Below are positions 26,656 through 36,235 of a stretch of 64,000 nt of DNA, piece after piece (position 1 is the stretch's first letter; each line of letters opens with the position of its first letter). Made by a program: the position numbers and the translations under genes. Origin of the DNA: Eubacterium oxidoreducens (GTDB lineage: Bacteria > Bacillota > Clostridia > Lachnospirales > Lachnospiraceae); contig NZ_FMXR01000006.1 of NCBI RefSeq assembly GCF_900104415.1, forward strand, positions 124,001 to 188,000, given 5' to 3'. Below the pieces are notes generated by a model. The model had not been told where the DNA came from. It saw only the letters and a list, made by a program, of their open reading frames with translations, and did no database searches.

Positions 26656-28236
26656 CTAATCTTCTTCATCCGAAATATCAGATGCAAAATAAGCATCAAA
26701 CAATTCATCAGCTACAGGTACGGCATATTTACTTCCGGCTCCGGAATCTTCAACTATAACCGCAATTGCGATTGATTTTTTTCCTTCTTTCGTTGCATAT
26801 CCCACAAACCAGGCATGCGAATCACCACTACTATTAAATTCGGCGGTTCCCGTCTTTCCATATGCTTTATATTCATTATCAAGCAACGCAGAAGCAGTTC
26901 CCGTTTTAACGGTTTTGCGCATAAATGTTTCTAAAATTTCGGATTGTTCCTGCGTCATAAGGGTAGCATATTCCTCTGCCTCATATTCTTCCACAACATT
27001 TCCGTCATAACTTTCAATGCTGTCAACCAAATAAGGCTTTAATGCTACTCCGTCATTTGCAATTGAAGCGGCAATCAGCGCCATATGAAGAGGTGTTACC
27101 AATGTCTCTCCTTGACCGATTGCAGTCTGCATTAGCATAGCGTCTCCATCTGATTTTTCATACGAAAAGCTCGAAGCCACTGTAGATAATGTAAAATCAA
27201 TCTTTTGATTAAAAAGCATTTTATCACACAAAGAAATATAATCACTTTTGTCAAAATCAAGTGCCATATTTGCAAATGAAGTATTGCATGATTCTGCAAA
27301 GGATTCTGCCAAATCAACACTACCATGCACTTCACCCTGGTAACATTTCAATTGCTTATTTCCCATAGTGGTACTTCCGGTACAAGTATAAGAATAATCT
27401 TCATAATTATTATCATTCTCAATCAGATATTCCAAAGCTGTTATAATCTTGAAGGTCGATCCCGGCGGATATTGACCTTGCGTTGCTCTATTAAGAAGCT
27501 GCGAACTATCATTATCCTCAGATGTTAGAGATTCCCAATCCTGTGCAATGGTATTTGGATCATAATCCGGTTTTGATACCATTGCAATCACTTTACCGGT
27601 TTCCGGCTCTATAGCTACTACTGCTCCATCATAATCCCCAAGAGCCTCATAAGCCGCTTCCTGAATAGAAGTATCCAAAGTCGTAATAATGTTATCGCCT
27701 TGACTCTTTTCTTCCTTTACATCATTAACAACTTTTTCAACCAAACTACTATGGCTACGCAACATATAGGTGTTTTCCGCAAGTTCCAATCCGGCCATTC
27801 CATTCGTTGAATACCCAACCACATGAGCAAACAAATTATCATATGGATATACTCTTGTTTCATTACCTTCCGAATCAACTTCTGTCTGGGCTAACACATC
27901 CCCGGATTCTGTAAGAATACTACCTCGAACTACCGTTTCTGAAAAAGTATCCAAACGCGGATTGTATGAAGAATTTACGTACTCATCACTCTTCATAATC
28001 ATAAAATATGCAAAATATACAATTAAAATAATAAAAATTGCCACAAACACATAAGCTATAACGCCAAATTCGAGATTTCGATTAGTCGAGATTTTCGAAT
28101 TGCGTCTCGAACCCTTTATGTTTTTTCTTTTTTGTTCTATTTGTTGTTCGTCTGTCTGATAACGATTTTTCTGTCTCTGGTTCGATTCTGATATCCTGCG
28201 GTGCTTTTCGGCCCGATTTGTTCTTTGTGACTTCAT
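26656..28236 (-). CDS. Class B penicillin-binding protein (PBP2/FtsI-type transpeptidase)
   Basis: D,D-transpeptidase cross-linking peptidoglycan, paired with the SEDS protein encoded upstream. A basic cytoplasmic tail (residues 1-55) and one membrane helix (about 57-80) precede a shortened dimerisation domain. The transpeptidase domain carries PPGSTFKII (SxxK) near residue 256, ESCNTSF (SxN) near 313 and YGKTGTAEF (KTG) near 455. AAGGAG seven bases before ATG 28236 fixes the start, so its first 51 codons really overlap the ftsW-like gene. Which complex it serves (elongation, division or spore) cannot be told. Confidence 0.92.
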   Translation of the reverse strand: MKSQRTNRAEKHRRISESNQRQKNRYQTDEQQIEQKRKNIKGSRRNSKISTNRNLEFGVIAYVFVAIFIILIVYFAYFMIMKSDEYVNSSYNPRLDTFSETVVRGSILTESGDVLAQTEVDSEGNETRVYPYDNLFAHVVGYSTNGMAGLELAENTYMLRSHSSLVEKVVNDVKEEKSQGDNIITTLDTSIQEAAYEALGDYDGAVVAIEPETGKVIAMVSKPDYDPNTIAQDWESLTSEDNDSSQLLNRATQGQYPPGSTFKIITALEYLIENDNNYEDYSYTCTGSTTMGNKQLKCYQGEVHGSVDLAESFAESCNTSFANMALDFDKSDYISLCDKMLFNQKIDFTLSTVASSFSYEKSDGDAMLMQTAIGQGETLVTPLHMALIAASIANDGVALKPYLVDSIESYDGNVVEEYEAEEYATLMTQEQSEILETFMRKTVKTGTASALLDNEYKAYGKTGTAEFNSSGDSHAWFVGYATKEGKKSIAIAVIVEDSGAGSKYAVPVADELFDAYFASDISDEED

Positions 28237-29548
28237 ACAAAGCTCCTTCGTCTTGTCTTAAAATATATAATCCCTGGATGATAGCAAATATAATCAGTGT
28301 ACTAAGCAAAGAACTGCCACCATAACTCACTAGCGGTAATGTAACTCCGGTTGACGGAATACATTTTGTAACACCGCCGATTGTTAAAAATACCTGAAAA
28401 CCATAAACAGTACCAAGGCCTAGCGCAATCAATTTATAAAACTGATCTTTAATCTGTAACGCAATATTTAGAAACATCAAAAAGCAGCTGGCGCAGACCA
28501 AAACAATACATATGGCAAATACTCCGCCAAGTTCTTCTGAAATTGCAGAAAAGATAAAGTCTTGCTTTACAACCGGAATCGATTCCGGCATTCCATTATA
28601 AAGCCCAAGTCCTACCCAGCCTCCGGTTCCAATCGCAAAAAGCGACTGTGAAACCTGATATCCGCTCCCCGAATAGGAACCCAATGGATCTTGCCATGCA
28701 ATCACACGGTTTCTAACATGTGCAAACAATTTGTAACTTACCAAAGAAGCAATCACACCGACACCAAGTCCCGCTCCAATATATTTTGGGGATCTGGTTG
28801 CCACATACAACATAACAAGATAAGCCACAAAGAAAATAAGTGCCGCTCCAAGATCCGTAGAAAGAACCAAAATTCCAACATGAATGATTGCAACAATTGT
28901 AGCTTTCACAACCTGCTTGAATTCTGTTGATTCATAAAGCATAGAAGCAACAAACATCACAAAAATTATTTTGATAAATTCAGACGGCTGCAAGGATACG
29001 CTGCCGAAATTTATCGATAACTGTGCGCCATAACTTGTTGTTCCCATCACTTTAACCGCTGCAAGAAAGACGATTCCGACTCCGGCATAAATCCATGTCA
29101 GTTTTTTGAAAAATTTTACCTTTCGAATCAGTAGTGGAACGATTAATGTAAGGACAAGTCCAACAACAGCGATTTCAAATTGTCTAAGCGCAGATTCAAA
29201 CTCCAGCCTCGTCAGCATGATAAATCCAATAATCATCAGCATGCACATATTATTAACAACCAATCTGGATGCCTTTTTGTATATTTTTGTGTACAAAATC
29301 AGAAAGATAATCATCAGCGCAAGCTGTGCCAGATAAAAAATAAAATATTTTAATTCTTTTTCGTTCATAATAATCAGAACGTTTCCAAGTAAATGGATCA
29401 GAAACATAAAACCTGTCTGCCGTCCATAAATTTTACGCATTTTTTCCTCTGACTTCCTGCCTTTAAAGACATTAAAGCATTGGAATGTATAAATGGCAAA
29501 AAAGATAATCAAAAGATACTTAGAAAGCTCTGTCAACAGATGCTCCAT
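28082..29548 (-). CDS. FtsW/RodA/SpoVE family peptidoglycan glycosyltransferase
   Basis: SEDS-family polytopic membrane enzyme that polymerises lipid II. About ten hydrophobic helices lie between residues 5 and 435. Family signatures are SLQPSEFIKIIFVMF near residue 195 and STGVTLPLVSYGGSSLL near 405. The 50-residue hydrophilic tail after the last helix is encoded in DNA that also encodes the PBP start in another frame. It is the partner of the PBP, and its start overlaps the U32 peptidase stop by one base. Confidence 0.92.
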   Translation of the reverse strand: MEHLLTELSKYLLIIFFAIYTFQCFNVFKGRKSEEKMRKIYGRQTGFMFLIHLLGNVLIIMNEKELKYFIFYLAQLALMIIFLILYTKIYKKASRLVVNNMCMLMIIGFIMLTRLEFESALRQFEIAVVGLVLTLIVPLLIRKVKFFKKLTWIYAGVGIVFLAAVKVMGTTSYGAQLSINFGSVSLQPSEFIKIIFVMFVASMLYESTEFKQVVKATIVAIIHVGILVLSTDLGAALIFFVAYLVMLYVATRSPKYIGAGLGVGVIASLVSYKLFAHVRNRVIAWQDPLGSYSGSGYQVSQSLFAIGTGGWVGLGLYNGMPESIPVVKQDFIFSAISEELGGVFAICIVLVCASCFLMFLNIALQIKDQFYKLIALGLGTVYGFQVFLTIGGVTKCIPSTGVTLPLVSYGGSSLLSTLIIFAIIQGLYILRQDEGALYEVTKNKSGRKAPQDIRIEPETEKSLSDRRTTNRTKKKKHKGFETQFENLD

Positions 29549-31680
29549 TATTCTACCCCTCGTTTAAAATGACCATTCGTATAAGAATCCAGCATGATAT
29601 CCGGATTCCAACGTTCTTTTTTTATAAATTCTTGTTCGTAATAATCAAGTATTCTCATCACCTGTTTTTTTGATTCCGTCACAAACTCTAGCCGATATCC
29701 CTTAAAATTCATAGACTTTATTTTATTTGCATGTTGAATCAGGCATAACGGCTGACTGTTATAGATGGTATTATAACATAATTCACAATGCGGCTTAACC
29801 ATCATCTTTTGTTTCTTCCGATCGGTCAAAAAAACAATAGCGCTATCCTTCGTGCATTGCCCGGTATTCTTTCGCAGGCATTGCGCTGATTGCATTACGG
29901 GTAAATATCCATATACTACCATCTCACTATGACTGTTTTCACGATGAAGCAATTCTTTTTCATTAAGTTCATATGGCACTGTGAATGTACGATAACCAGC
30001 CTTCCAAAACCCCTGCATCGCATAATCGGAAAATGTATAAAGACCGGCATCCAAAATAATCCGATCCTTAGATATTCCTAGTTCTTCTAACATTCCAATG
30101 CCATCATAATCATTTGCAATATAATTTATATTAGATAAATGTGAATATTTCGTGAGAATTTTCTTAATATCGGCAGATGTCTGTTCTTTAATAACATAAG
30201 GAAGACAAAGAGCAACCTTTTTATCCGTATTTGACAAAATATCTAATAACTTTTCTCCACCAATCAAAAGATCGAAATCTACGTAAATTGCATCAACAAA
30301 TGAACGCTTGAGGCTATCTTCCAATTGTTCTATCGTGGACACTTTTACAGCCATATAAGGTTTCTTATTTTCCAAAGAAGAAAGGTTTTTATGATACACA
30401 GTTTCAGCAAAAACTTCACGAGGCTTTGCCAGTAACTCTTCCATGAGCTCTTGAACTGCCTGTCTTCTTAGCGTCTTTAGAGATTTTGCGCTATAAAAAA
30501 CATTATCGTCTAATTCAATCTCAAGATCTGTAACTTCAAACGGAGTCGTCCCAAAAGCTGCCCCTTTTTTTATCACTTCTTCTTTAGTTAATGGTCTAGA
30601 AGAGGCAGCCAAAACTGTTTCTCCACATACACAGACACTTTTATCTCCTGCCGTTAATGTCATAATCGCAGGTTGATCAATTCGAAATTCCATAGAAATC
30701 CTTACCGGAATTTTTTGTTCTACAAATTCCAAAGATGGTTGTTCTTTCGTCTTCTTTTTATGCGAAGGAAGTACAAATGTAACCATCTGAGAATCTACGC
30801 AGCCTGTAAGATACCCTTTCGTAAAACCACATCGATTACCGGCATTTAATAACATTTCTCGGTCTTTTGGTGCAACTTTAAAATCTGATACCTGCTCTAA
30901 AGCTATATCGAGATATTTACGATACAGGCTAACAACCTGGTATGCATATTCTTTTTGTTTCATTCGTCCTTCAATTTTAAAAGAATGCGTTCCCGCTTCT
31001 AACATTTGCGGCAATATATCAATGGTTGACAAATCTTTTAATGACAATAAATATTCTGCGTCATGCGAAACCCCATCCAAGTTATAAGAAAGTCTGCATG
31101 GCTGAGCACATCGTCCTCTATTGCCGCTTCTGCCACCAATCAAAGAACTCAACAAGCATTTTCCGGAATAAGAATAACAAAGTGCTCCGTGTGCAAAAAC
31201 TTCCAATTCCGCCTTAACGTTTTTATGAATATTGGAAATTTCCTGTAATGAAAGTTCTCTAGAAAGAACTATGCGGGATGCTCCCTGTTGTTCTAGAAAC
31301 TTAGCACCTTTAGTCGATGTGATACACATCTGCGTACTAGCATGCAATTGCAGATTTGGAAATACATTTTTCACAAAATCAAATACACCCCAGTCCTGAA
31401 CTAACAAAGCATCAAGACCATTTTTTACATAAGGATGTAAATATGTATATAATTCATCTGCTATTTCTCGATTTTTTAATAAGGTGTTCACCGTCAGATA
31501 GATTTTTTTATTATGTAAATGGGCATAATCCAGCGCCCGAAGAAGTTCCTCTTCATTAAAATTTTTCGCATAAGCTCTGGCGCCGAAACGCTCTCCGGCA
31601 AGATATACGGCGTCTGCCCCCGCTTCAAACACAGCCAGCATCATCTCATACGAGCCGGCCGGCGCTAATAATTCTGGCAT
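29548..31680 (-). CDS. U32 family peptidase (RlhA/DUF3656-type)
   Basis: Members of this family include RlhA, needed for hydroxylation of a 23S rRNA cytidine, and proteins annotated as collagenase-like. The N-terminal peptidase U32 core has PELLAPAGSYEMMLAVFEAG at residues 2-21. A cysteine-rich segment (GALCYSYSGKCLLSSLIG, then GRCAQPCR) lies near 165-195. A DUF3656 region and a second U32-like part with more cysteines (CLRKNTGQC, HCELCYN) follow. ATG 31680 follows AAGGAAGG. Catalysis as a protease is doubtful. Confidence 0.88.
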   Translation of the reverse strand: MPELLAPAGSYEMMLAVFEAGADAVYLAGERFGARAYAKNFNEEELLRALDYAHLHNKKIYLTVNTLLKNREIADELYTYLHPYVKNGLDALLVQDWGVFDFVKNVFPNLQLHASTQMCITSTKGAKFLEQQGASRIVLSRELSLQEISNIHKNVKAELEVFAHGALCYSYSGKCLLSSLIGGRSGNRGRCAQPCRLSYNLDGVSHDAEYLLSLKDLSTIDILPQMLEAGTHSFKIEGRMKQKEYAYQVVSLYRKYLDIALEQVSDFKVAPKDREMLLNAGNRCGFTKGYLTGCVDSQMVTFVLPSHKKKTKEQPSLEFVEQKIPVRISMEFRIDQPAIMTLTAGDKSVCVCGETVLAASSRPLTKEEVIKKGAAFGTTPFEVTDLEIELDDNVFYSAKSLKTLRRQAVQELMEELLAKPREVFAETVYHKNLSSLENKKPYMAVKVSTIEQLEDSLKRSFVDAIYVDFDLLIGGEKLLDILSNTDKKVALCLPYVIKEQTSADIKKILTKYSHLSNINYIANDYDGIGMLEELGISKDRIILDAGLYTFSDYAMQGFWKAGYRTFTVPYELNEKELLHRENSHSEMVVYGYLPVMQSAQCLRKNTGQCTKDSAIVFLTDRKKQKMMVKPHCELCYNTIYNSQPLCLIQHANKIKSMNFKGYRLEFVTESKKQVMRILDYYEQEFIKKERWNPDIMLDSYTNGHFKRGVE

Positions 31681-31702
31681 AAGCAACCTTCCTTTGACAA
31701 GT

Positions 31703-31736
31703 AAAAAAGCTGAAACCATTGTATAAGGCCACAGCT
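31703..31736 (-). terminator. Terminator after zapA
   Basis: Minus-strand AGCTG/CAGCT stem (31708-31712 with 31732-31736), extended by G-C pairs after a mismatch, is followed by TTTTTT. It may only partly stop transcription into the U32 gene, which has no other obvious promoter. Confidence 0.55.
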
Positions 31737-31745
31737 CTTTAGATT

Positions 31746-32183
31746 TTATGATTTAGTTTCTTCTTTTTCTTCTGTTCCAAGCAAAGCATCTTCAAGTGTT
31801 GTTTCGAGTTTTGCTTTATTCATCAACAATTCACGATTTTTACTTTCAGAATCTTTTAGTGCCTCTGACAAAGTCTCTTCATTCATCTTCGCAGACACAA
31901 GTTCATGATTGGCATCATAAAGCTCTCGATCTTTTTCCTGAAGTTCTTTCTCCATGCGATCTGCAGTTTCTTTCGCCTTAAAATAGTCATCCACTATATT
32001 AATATTCAAAAGCACATTCTTTAAGTCTGTTGATAAATGCTGATATCCCTCCAAAGATTTAAGTTCATTCATCTTCTGGTTAAGATATGCTGCAACCTTT
32101 TGTAAATATTCAGGATTTTCATAACCGCTTAGTGTATAGATTTTGCCACCAATGATTACTTCCGCATCAGATTTTGTAGCCAT
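31746..32183 (-). CDS. zapA: Cell division protein ZapA
   Basis: ZapA bundles FtsZ filaments at mid-cell. The 145 residues have the N-terminal ZapA domain (VIIGGKIYTLSGYENPEYLQ at about 9-28, then VAAYLNQKMNEL). A long coiled coil runs from about residue 60 to 130, longer than the usual 85-100-residue protein. A near-consensus promoter is found directly upstream. Confidence 0.85.
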   Translation of the reverse strand: MATKSDAEVIIGGKIYTLSGYENPEYLQKVAAYLNQKMNELKSLEGYQHLSTDLKNVLLNINIVDDYFKAKETADRMEKELQEKDRELYDANHELVSAKMNEETLSEALKDSESKNRELLMNKAKLETTLEDALLGTEEKEETKS

Positions 32184-32222
32184 AGATTACCTCTTTTTTT
32201 ATTTTTCTATATTTCTATTTTT

Positions 32223-32251
32223 ATTATATGTTTTTTTCTTATATCTCACAA
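32223..32251 (-). promoter_or_regulatory. Promoter of zapA
   Basis: Minus-strand TTGTGA, 17-nt spacer, TATAAT, 40 nt before the zapA start, placed right after the ruvB stop. Confidence 0.65.
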
Positions 32252-32254
32252 CCA

Positions 32255-33253
32255 TTAAGTTGGTAAATCGATTCCAAAATGATAATACGCTTTTGGTGTT
32301 GCAACCCTTCCTTTAGGAGTACGATTGATAAATCCATTCATAACCAGATAGGGTTCATAAACATCTTCTATTGTTCCGGCATCTTCTCCTAGAGAAGCGG
32401 CCAGCGTATCCAATCCTACCGGTCCGCCGGCAAAATGATGCATGATGGTTGTGAGAATATTTCGGTCCGTTTTATCTAGTCCTTCTTTATCCACTCCCAA
32501 AATATCAAGTGCATAATTTGCAACTTCTTTTGTAATCACTCCATCATACTTTACTTGCGCGTAATCCCGGACTCTTTTCAAAAGCCGATTAGCCAATCGC
32601 GGCGTGCCTCTAGAACGACGTGCCATTTCTTCTGCCCCGTCTTGTGCAATTTCTACTTCAAGACGCTGCGCCGAATTCTTAATAATCTGCGTAAGTTCGT
32701 CCGTTGTATAATACTCCATGTGCATCACAACACCAAATCGATCTCTTAATGGTGCAGAAAGCAATCCAGCTCTTGTTGTTGCACCTACAAGAGTGAATCT
32801 TGGAAGTTCTACTCTAATTGCCCTTGCACTTGCACCTTCTCCTACCATAATATCAATACAATAATCTTCCATGGCTGGATATAACAGTTCTTCTACCTGC
32901 TTATTAAGCCTGTGAATTTCATCCACAAAGAGAACATCGCCTTCTTCAAGTTTGTTTAAAATAGCAGCCATCTCTCCCGGTTTTGCTATCGCAGGACCGG
33001 ATGTTGTTTTAATATTCACTCCCATTTCATTAGCTATAATACAGGCAAGCGTAGTTTTTCCAAGACCGGGAGGTCCATAAAACAGCACATGATCTAATGA
33101 TTCACCTCGTTGCTTTGCCGCCTGCATATATATCGACATGTTCTCTTTGATTTTCTTTTGTCCGATATAATCATTTAATTGCTGCGGACGCAATGAGTTT
33201 TCGACCCTTTGTTCTTCTTTATTTAATTGCGTTGATATAATACGCTTCTCCAA
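32255..33253 (-). CDS. ruvB: Holliday junction branch migration ATPase
   Basis: AAA+ motor that drives branch migration with RuvA. Walker [15 protein letters not shown] is near residue 58, Walker [12 protein letters not shown] near 108, and sensor 1 VGATTRAG near 155. The C-terminal winged-helix region ends with YYHFGIDLP. At 332 residues it is normal. It starts 1 nt after ruvA; no ruvC is present, and RecU is encoded at 6.1 kb instead, as usual in Firmicutes. Confidence 0.97.
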   Translation of the reverse strand: MEKRIISTQLNKEEQRVENSLRPQQLNDYIGQKKIKENMSIYMQAAKQRGESLDHVLFYGPPGLGKTTLACIIANEMGVNIKTTSGPAIAKPGEMAAILNKLEEGDVLFVDEIHRLNKQVEELLYPAMEDYCIDIMVGEGASARAIRVELPRFTLVGATTRAGLLSAPLRDRFGVVMHMEYYTTDELTQIIKNSAQRLEVEIAQDGAEEMARRSRGTPRLANRLLKRVRDYAQVKYDGVITKEVANYALDILGVDKEGLDKTDRNILTTIMHHFAGGPVGLDTLAASLGEDAGTIEDVYEPYLVMNGFINRTPKGRVATPKAYYHFGIDLPT

Positions 33254-33254
33254 T

Positions 33255-33851
33255 TTATAACTCCTTTAATGCAAGTTTAATTATCATTTCTATATCATAA
33301 CCGGAAATATCACCCAATGAATTAATGGCTTTTAATGCCTGCGATTTCGAAAAACCAAGAGATTCTAGTGCTGCAATAGCTTGTGCTTTGGCGCTATTAT
33401 TTTCACTTTGCGCGGAATGTGCATTTGATTTTTCTTCAAAAGCTTCCTCTAAACTGATTTTATCTTTCAATTCCATAATTGCACGCTGCGCCGACTTTGT
33501 GCCAACCCCTTGTGCTTTTGATATCGTCTTGGCATCTTCCGATAAAATAGCAAATTGCAAATCATATGGCGTAAGAATGGATAATATGGCCAGCGCAGCT
33601 TTAGGACCAATGCCGTTTACCGATATCAATAATTTAAACATCTTAAAAGATTCTTTCGAACAAAATCCATATAATATTAGAGCATCTTCTCTAACATACA
33701 AGTAGGTAAACACCTTAACTTCATCACCTACAACCCCAAGTTCTTCAATCTCTCGCTCAGCCAAAAATATCTCATATCCGATATTATTGGTTTCAATTAT
33801 GATTCGATCAGATTCTATATCTGCAATTGTTCCTATAAAATAAGAATACAT
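33255..33851 (-). CDS. ruvA: Holliday junction DNA helicase subunit RuvA
   Basis: DNA-binding partner that targets RuvB to Holliday junctions. The OB domain starts with [13 protein letters not shown]. Helix-hairpin-helix motifs include [14 protein letters not shown] near residue 80 and [16 protein letters not shown] near 115. A C-terminal domain III after a flexible linker (about 150-198) contacts RuvB. Normal length, 198 residues. Confidence 0.96.
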   Translation of the reverse strand: MYSYFIGTIADIESDRIIIETNNIGYEIFLAEREIEELGVVGDEVKVFTYLYVREDALILYGFCSKESFKMFKLLISVNGIGPKAALAILSILTPYDLQFAILSEDAKTISKAQGVGTKSAQRAIMELKDKISLEEAFEEKSNAHSAQSENNSAKAQAIAALESLGFSKSQALKAINSLGDISGYDIEMIIKLALKEL

Positions 33852-33865
33852 ATTTTACTCTCTTT

Positions 33866-34375
33866 CTAAGTGCGCACTTGACGTTTCCAAAACAAATGTC
33901 CAACACGTTTAATCATTTCATTTCCAACAATCCCAATGATAATTCCGGTTACTACGCCCGCAATCATTAAAACCGCAAAATAATACATAATATTGTAATT
34001 TTCCACGACAAAAGCAGCAACAATCAATTGTCCAAGATTATGCACAATACCACCGATTGCACTAACTGTAATAACGTGAAACTGTTTTGTGTGTCTAATG
34101 AAAACCATAATCGCAAGCGACAATAGTGCTCCCGCCATGGAATATAGAATACTAAACAGATTGCCGAACAATAAACCTGCAAGAATCACTCTAAGCACAG
34201 AAACAATAAGCGCTTCCTTCGGCCCATTCAAATATAAAATTAAAACAATCACAATATTTGTGATTCCAAGTTTTACTCCCGGGATTGCAATAGCAAACGG
34301 AATCATTGCCTCAACATAACTAAAGACAAGTGCCAAAGCCAAAAAAACCCCAAGAAATGCAACATTATGTTTCAT
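33866..34375 (-). CDS. Gx transporter family membrane protein (Hpre_diP_synt_I domain)
   Basis: A five- to six-helix membrane protein of 169 residues, of the Pfam family once linked to heptaprenyl diphosphate synthase component I and now named Gx transporter. Glycine-containing helices (IPGVKLGITNIVIVL, MAGALLSLAIMV, IGGIVHNLGQL) suggest a substrate-binding component like those of ECF-type carriers. The substrate is unknown. It is 9 nt downstream of the NusG domain II gene, a recurrent pair in clostridia. Confidence 0.8.
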   Translation of the reverse strand: MKHNVAFLGVFLALALVFSYVEAMIPFAIAIPGVKLGITNIVIVLILYLNGPKEALIVSVLRVILAGLLFGNLFSILYSMAGALLSLAIMVFIRHTKQFHVITVSAIGGIVHNLGQLIVAAFVVENYNIMYYFAVLMIAGVVTGIIIGIVGNEMIKRVGHLFWKRQVRT

Positions 34376-34384
34376 ATGAATCCT

Positions 34385-34798
34385 TTACTTTGCGATAGCA
34401 TCAACTCCATCATCTAAGGACGCACTATCATCATCACCATTTTCCAATATTTCAACTACAACTTTATTAGGTAAACAAATAATAGATTCATTAGCAAGAT
34501 GAATCTTACCTTGTTCCACACATAATTGATCCGGACAATCGGCCTCTTCCATAGATACATAACCATCTTGAATAATTACGACATTCGTAACCGTATCTTT
34601 AGACGTTACATATATGGTCTCATCCTGTTCTAGTGAATATTCACCATATATTTCTCCATCTACCGAAATGCGAACCAAATTACCGCTTTTTGCTCCTATC
34701 GTATGCATGATAACAAATATACAAACTGCAAAAGCAAGTACTAGACCGATTAATAACGCATCTCGTTTTCGAAATTTTGGCTGATAGTATTCTTCCAT
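34385..34798 (-). CDS. NusG domain II-containing membrane-anchored protein
   Basis: Function unknown. One N-terminal membrane helix (about residues 13-33) is followed by an extracytoplasmic NusG domain II-like beta domain with VRISVDGEIYGEYSL and the CPDQLCVEQGKI segment (two cysteines that may pair) near residue 85. An acidic Asp-rich tail ends the 137 residues. It pairs with the Gx transporter gene; such pairs often travel with flavin or Rnf-type redox genes elsewhere (general knowledge). Confidence 0.8.
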   Translation of the reverse strand: MEEYYQPKFRKRDALLIGLVLAFAVCIFVIMHTIGAKSGNLVRISVDGEIYGEYSLEQDETIYVTSKDTVTNVVIIQDGYVSMEEADCPDQLCVEQGKIHLANESIICLPNKVVVEILENGDDDSASLDDGVDAIAK

Positions 34799-34799
34799 C

Positions 34800-36218
34800 C
34801 TATATCCGTTCTCCTATATAGTAGAATCCTTTACAACAGACAAGTTTAACGGAAACAATCTGACCAATCAGTTCTTTATTACCCGCAAAATGAACAATAC
34901 TATTATTCGACAATCTTCCAGAAACCAATTCTTTGTTTTGAGAATTAACAGACTCAACTAATACATCCATCGTTTTGCCTTCTAAAGCTTTCGCTTTTTC
35001 ACTTGCAAGCTGCTGAACTCTTTTTAACAATCGATCGAATCGATTTTTGATAACCTCAGGTGTGATTTGATCGTCTCTTTTTGCTGCCGGCGTACCGGAA
35101 CGTTTTGAATAAATAAATGTAAACGCACTATCATACTTTACACGTTCAACCACATCCATTGTCTCAAGGAAATCTTCTTCTGTTTCACCCGGATACCCCA
35201 CAATGATATCTGTAGTGATGGCAATATCCGGAACCGCTTTTCGAAGTTTCTCCACCAATAGAAGATAATCTTCTTTTGTATAATGACGATTCATATCTTC
35301 TAACAGTTTCGTAGAGCCCGATTGAAGTGGCAGATGAAAATGATGACACACTTTTTTAGAATGTTTCATAAACATAATCAATTCATCTGATAAATCTTTT
35401 GGATGCGACGTCATAAATCGTATTCTTTCTAACCCTTCAATCTGTTCAACCTGCTCTAGTAATTGCGCAAAAGTAATAGGATGCTCTAAGTTCTTGCCAT
35501 ATGAATTTACATTTTGTCCAAGAAGCATGACTTCCACAACGCCATCCGCTACCAACTGTTTTATTTCATTTATAATATCTTCCGGTTTTCTGCTTCGTTC
35601 TCTTCCTCGTACATATGGCACGATACAATAAGAGCAGAAATTATTACATCCATACATGATATTTACGCCGGATTTAAATGGATACTTTCGAACAGCCGGA
35701 AGGTTTTCTACAATCTGATCCGTACCATCCCAGACTTCAACCACCATCTTTTCTTCTTCAAAAGATCGTACAATCAGCTCTGCAATCATAAAAATATTAT
35801 GTGTCCCAAAAATAATATCTACAAAGCGATGTGCGGATTTGATTTTATCAACAGCCGACTGCTCTTGCATCATACAGCCACATAAAGCAATCTTCATATC
35901 CGGATTATGCTCTTTATAACTACTTAAATATCCAAGATGTCCATAAATTTTGTTGTTCGCATTTTCTCGAACTGTGCAGGTATTATAAATAACCAGGTCC
36001 GATTCTTCTGAATCTCCCGGCTTATACCCAATTTGTTCAAGAATTCCAACAATTTTCTCAGAATCTCTGGCATTCATCTGACAACCAAATGTATTTACAA
36101 AATAAGTTAATGCTCTACCTTTTTCCTTAGAAAGAAAATCTACGTATTTTTTAGCCTCTTTTATAAAATAAAACTGTCTTTGCGGTTCTGTTGTAGGAAT
36201 ATTTATTGTATCTGTCAT
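34800..36218 (-). CDS. miaB: tRNA-2-methylthio-N6-dimethylallyladenosine synthase
   Basis: Radical SAM enzyme that methylthiolates i6A37 of tRNAs. The N-terminal UPF0004 domain has NTFGCQMNARDSEKIVG near residue 42. The radical SAM domain has YGCNNFCSYCIVPYVRGRE near 190. The C-terminal TRAM domain starts near 405. QMNARDSE is the MiaB-type signature that separates it from RimO. The start lies 17 nt after proB. Confidence 0.96.
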   Translation of the reverse strand: MTDTINIPTTEPQRQFYFIKEAKKYVDFLSKEKGRALTYFVNTFGCQMNARDSEKIVGILEQIGYKPGDSEESDLVIYNTCTVRENANNKIYGHLGYLSSYKEHNPDMKIALCGCMMQEQSAVDKIKSAHRFVDIIFGTHNIFMIAELIVRSFEEEKMVVEVWDGTDQIVENLPAVRKYPFKSGVNIMYGCNNFCSYCIVPYVRGRERSRKPEDIINEIKQLVADGVVEVMLLGQNVNSYGKNLEHPITFAQLLEQVEQIEGLERIRFMTSHPKDLSDELIMFMKHSKKVCHHFHLPLQSGSTKLLEDMNRHYTKEDYLLLVEKLRKAVPDIAITTDIIVGYPGETEEDFLETMDVVERVKYDSAFTFIYSKRSGTPAAKRDDQITPEVIKNRFDRLLKRVQQLASEKAKALEGKTMDVLVESVNSQNKELVSGRLSNNSIVHFAGNKELIGQIVSVKLVCCKGFYYIGERI

Positions 36219-36235
36219 TTATCTTTCACCATATC

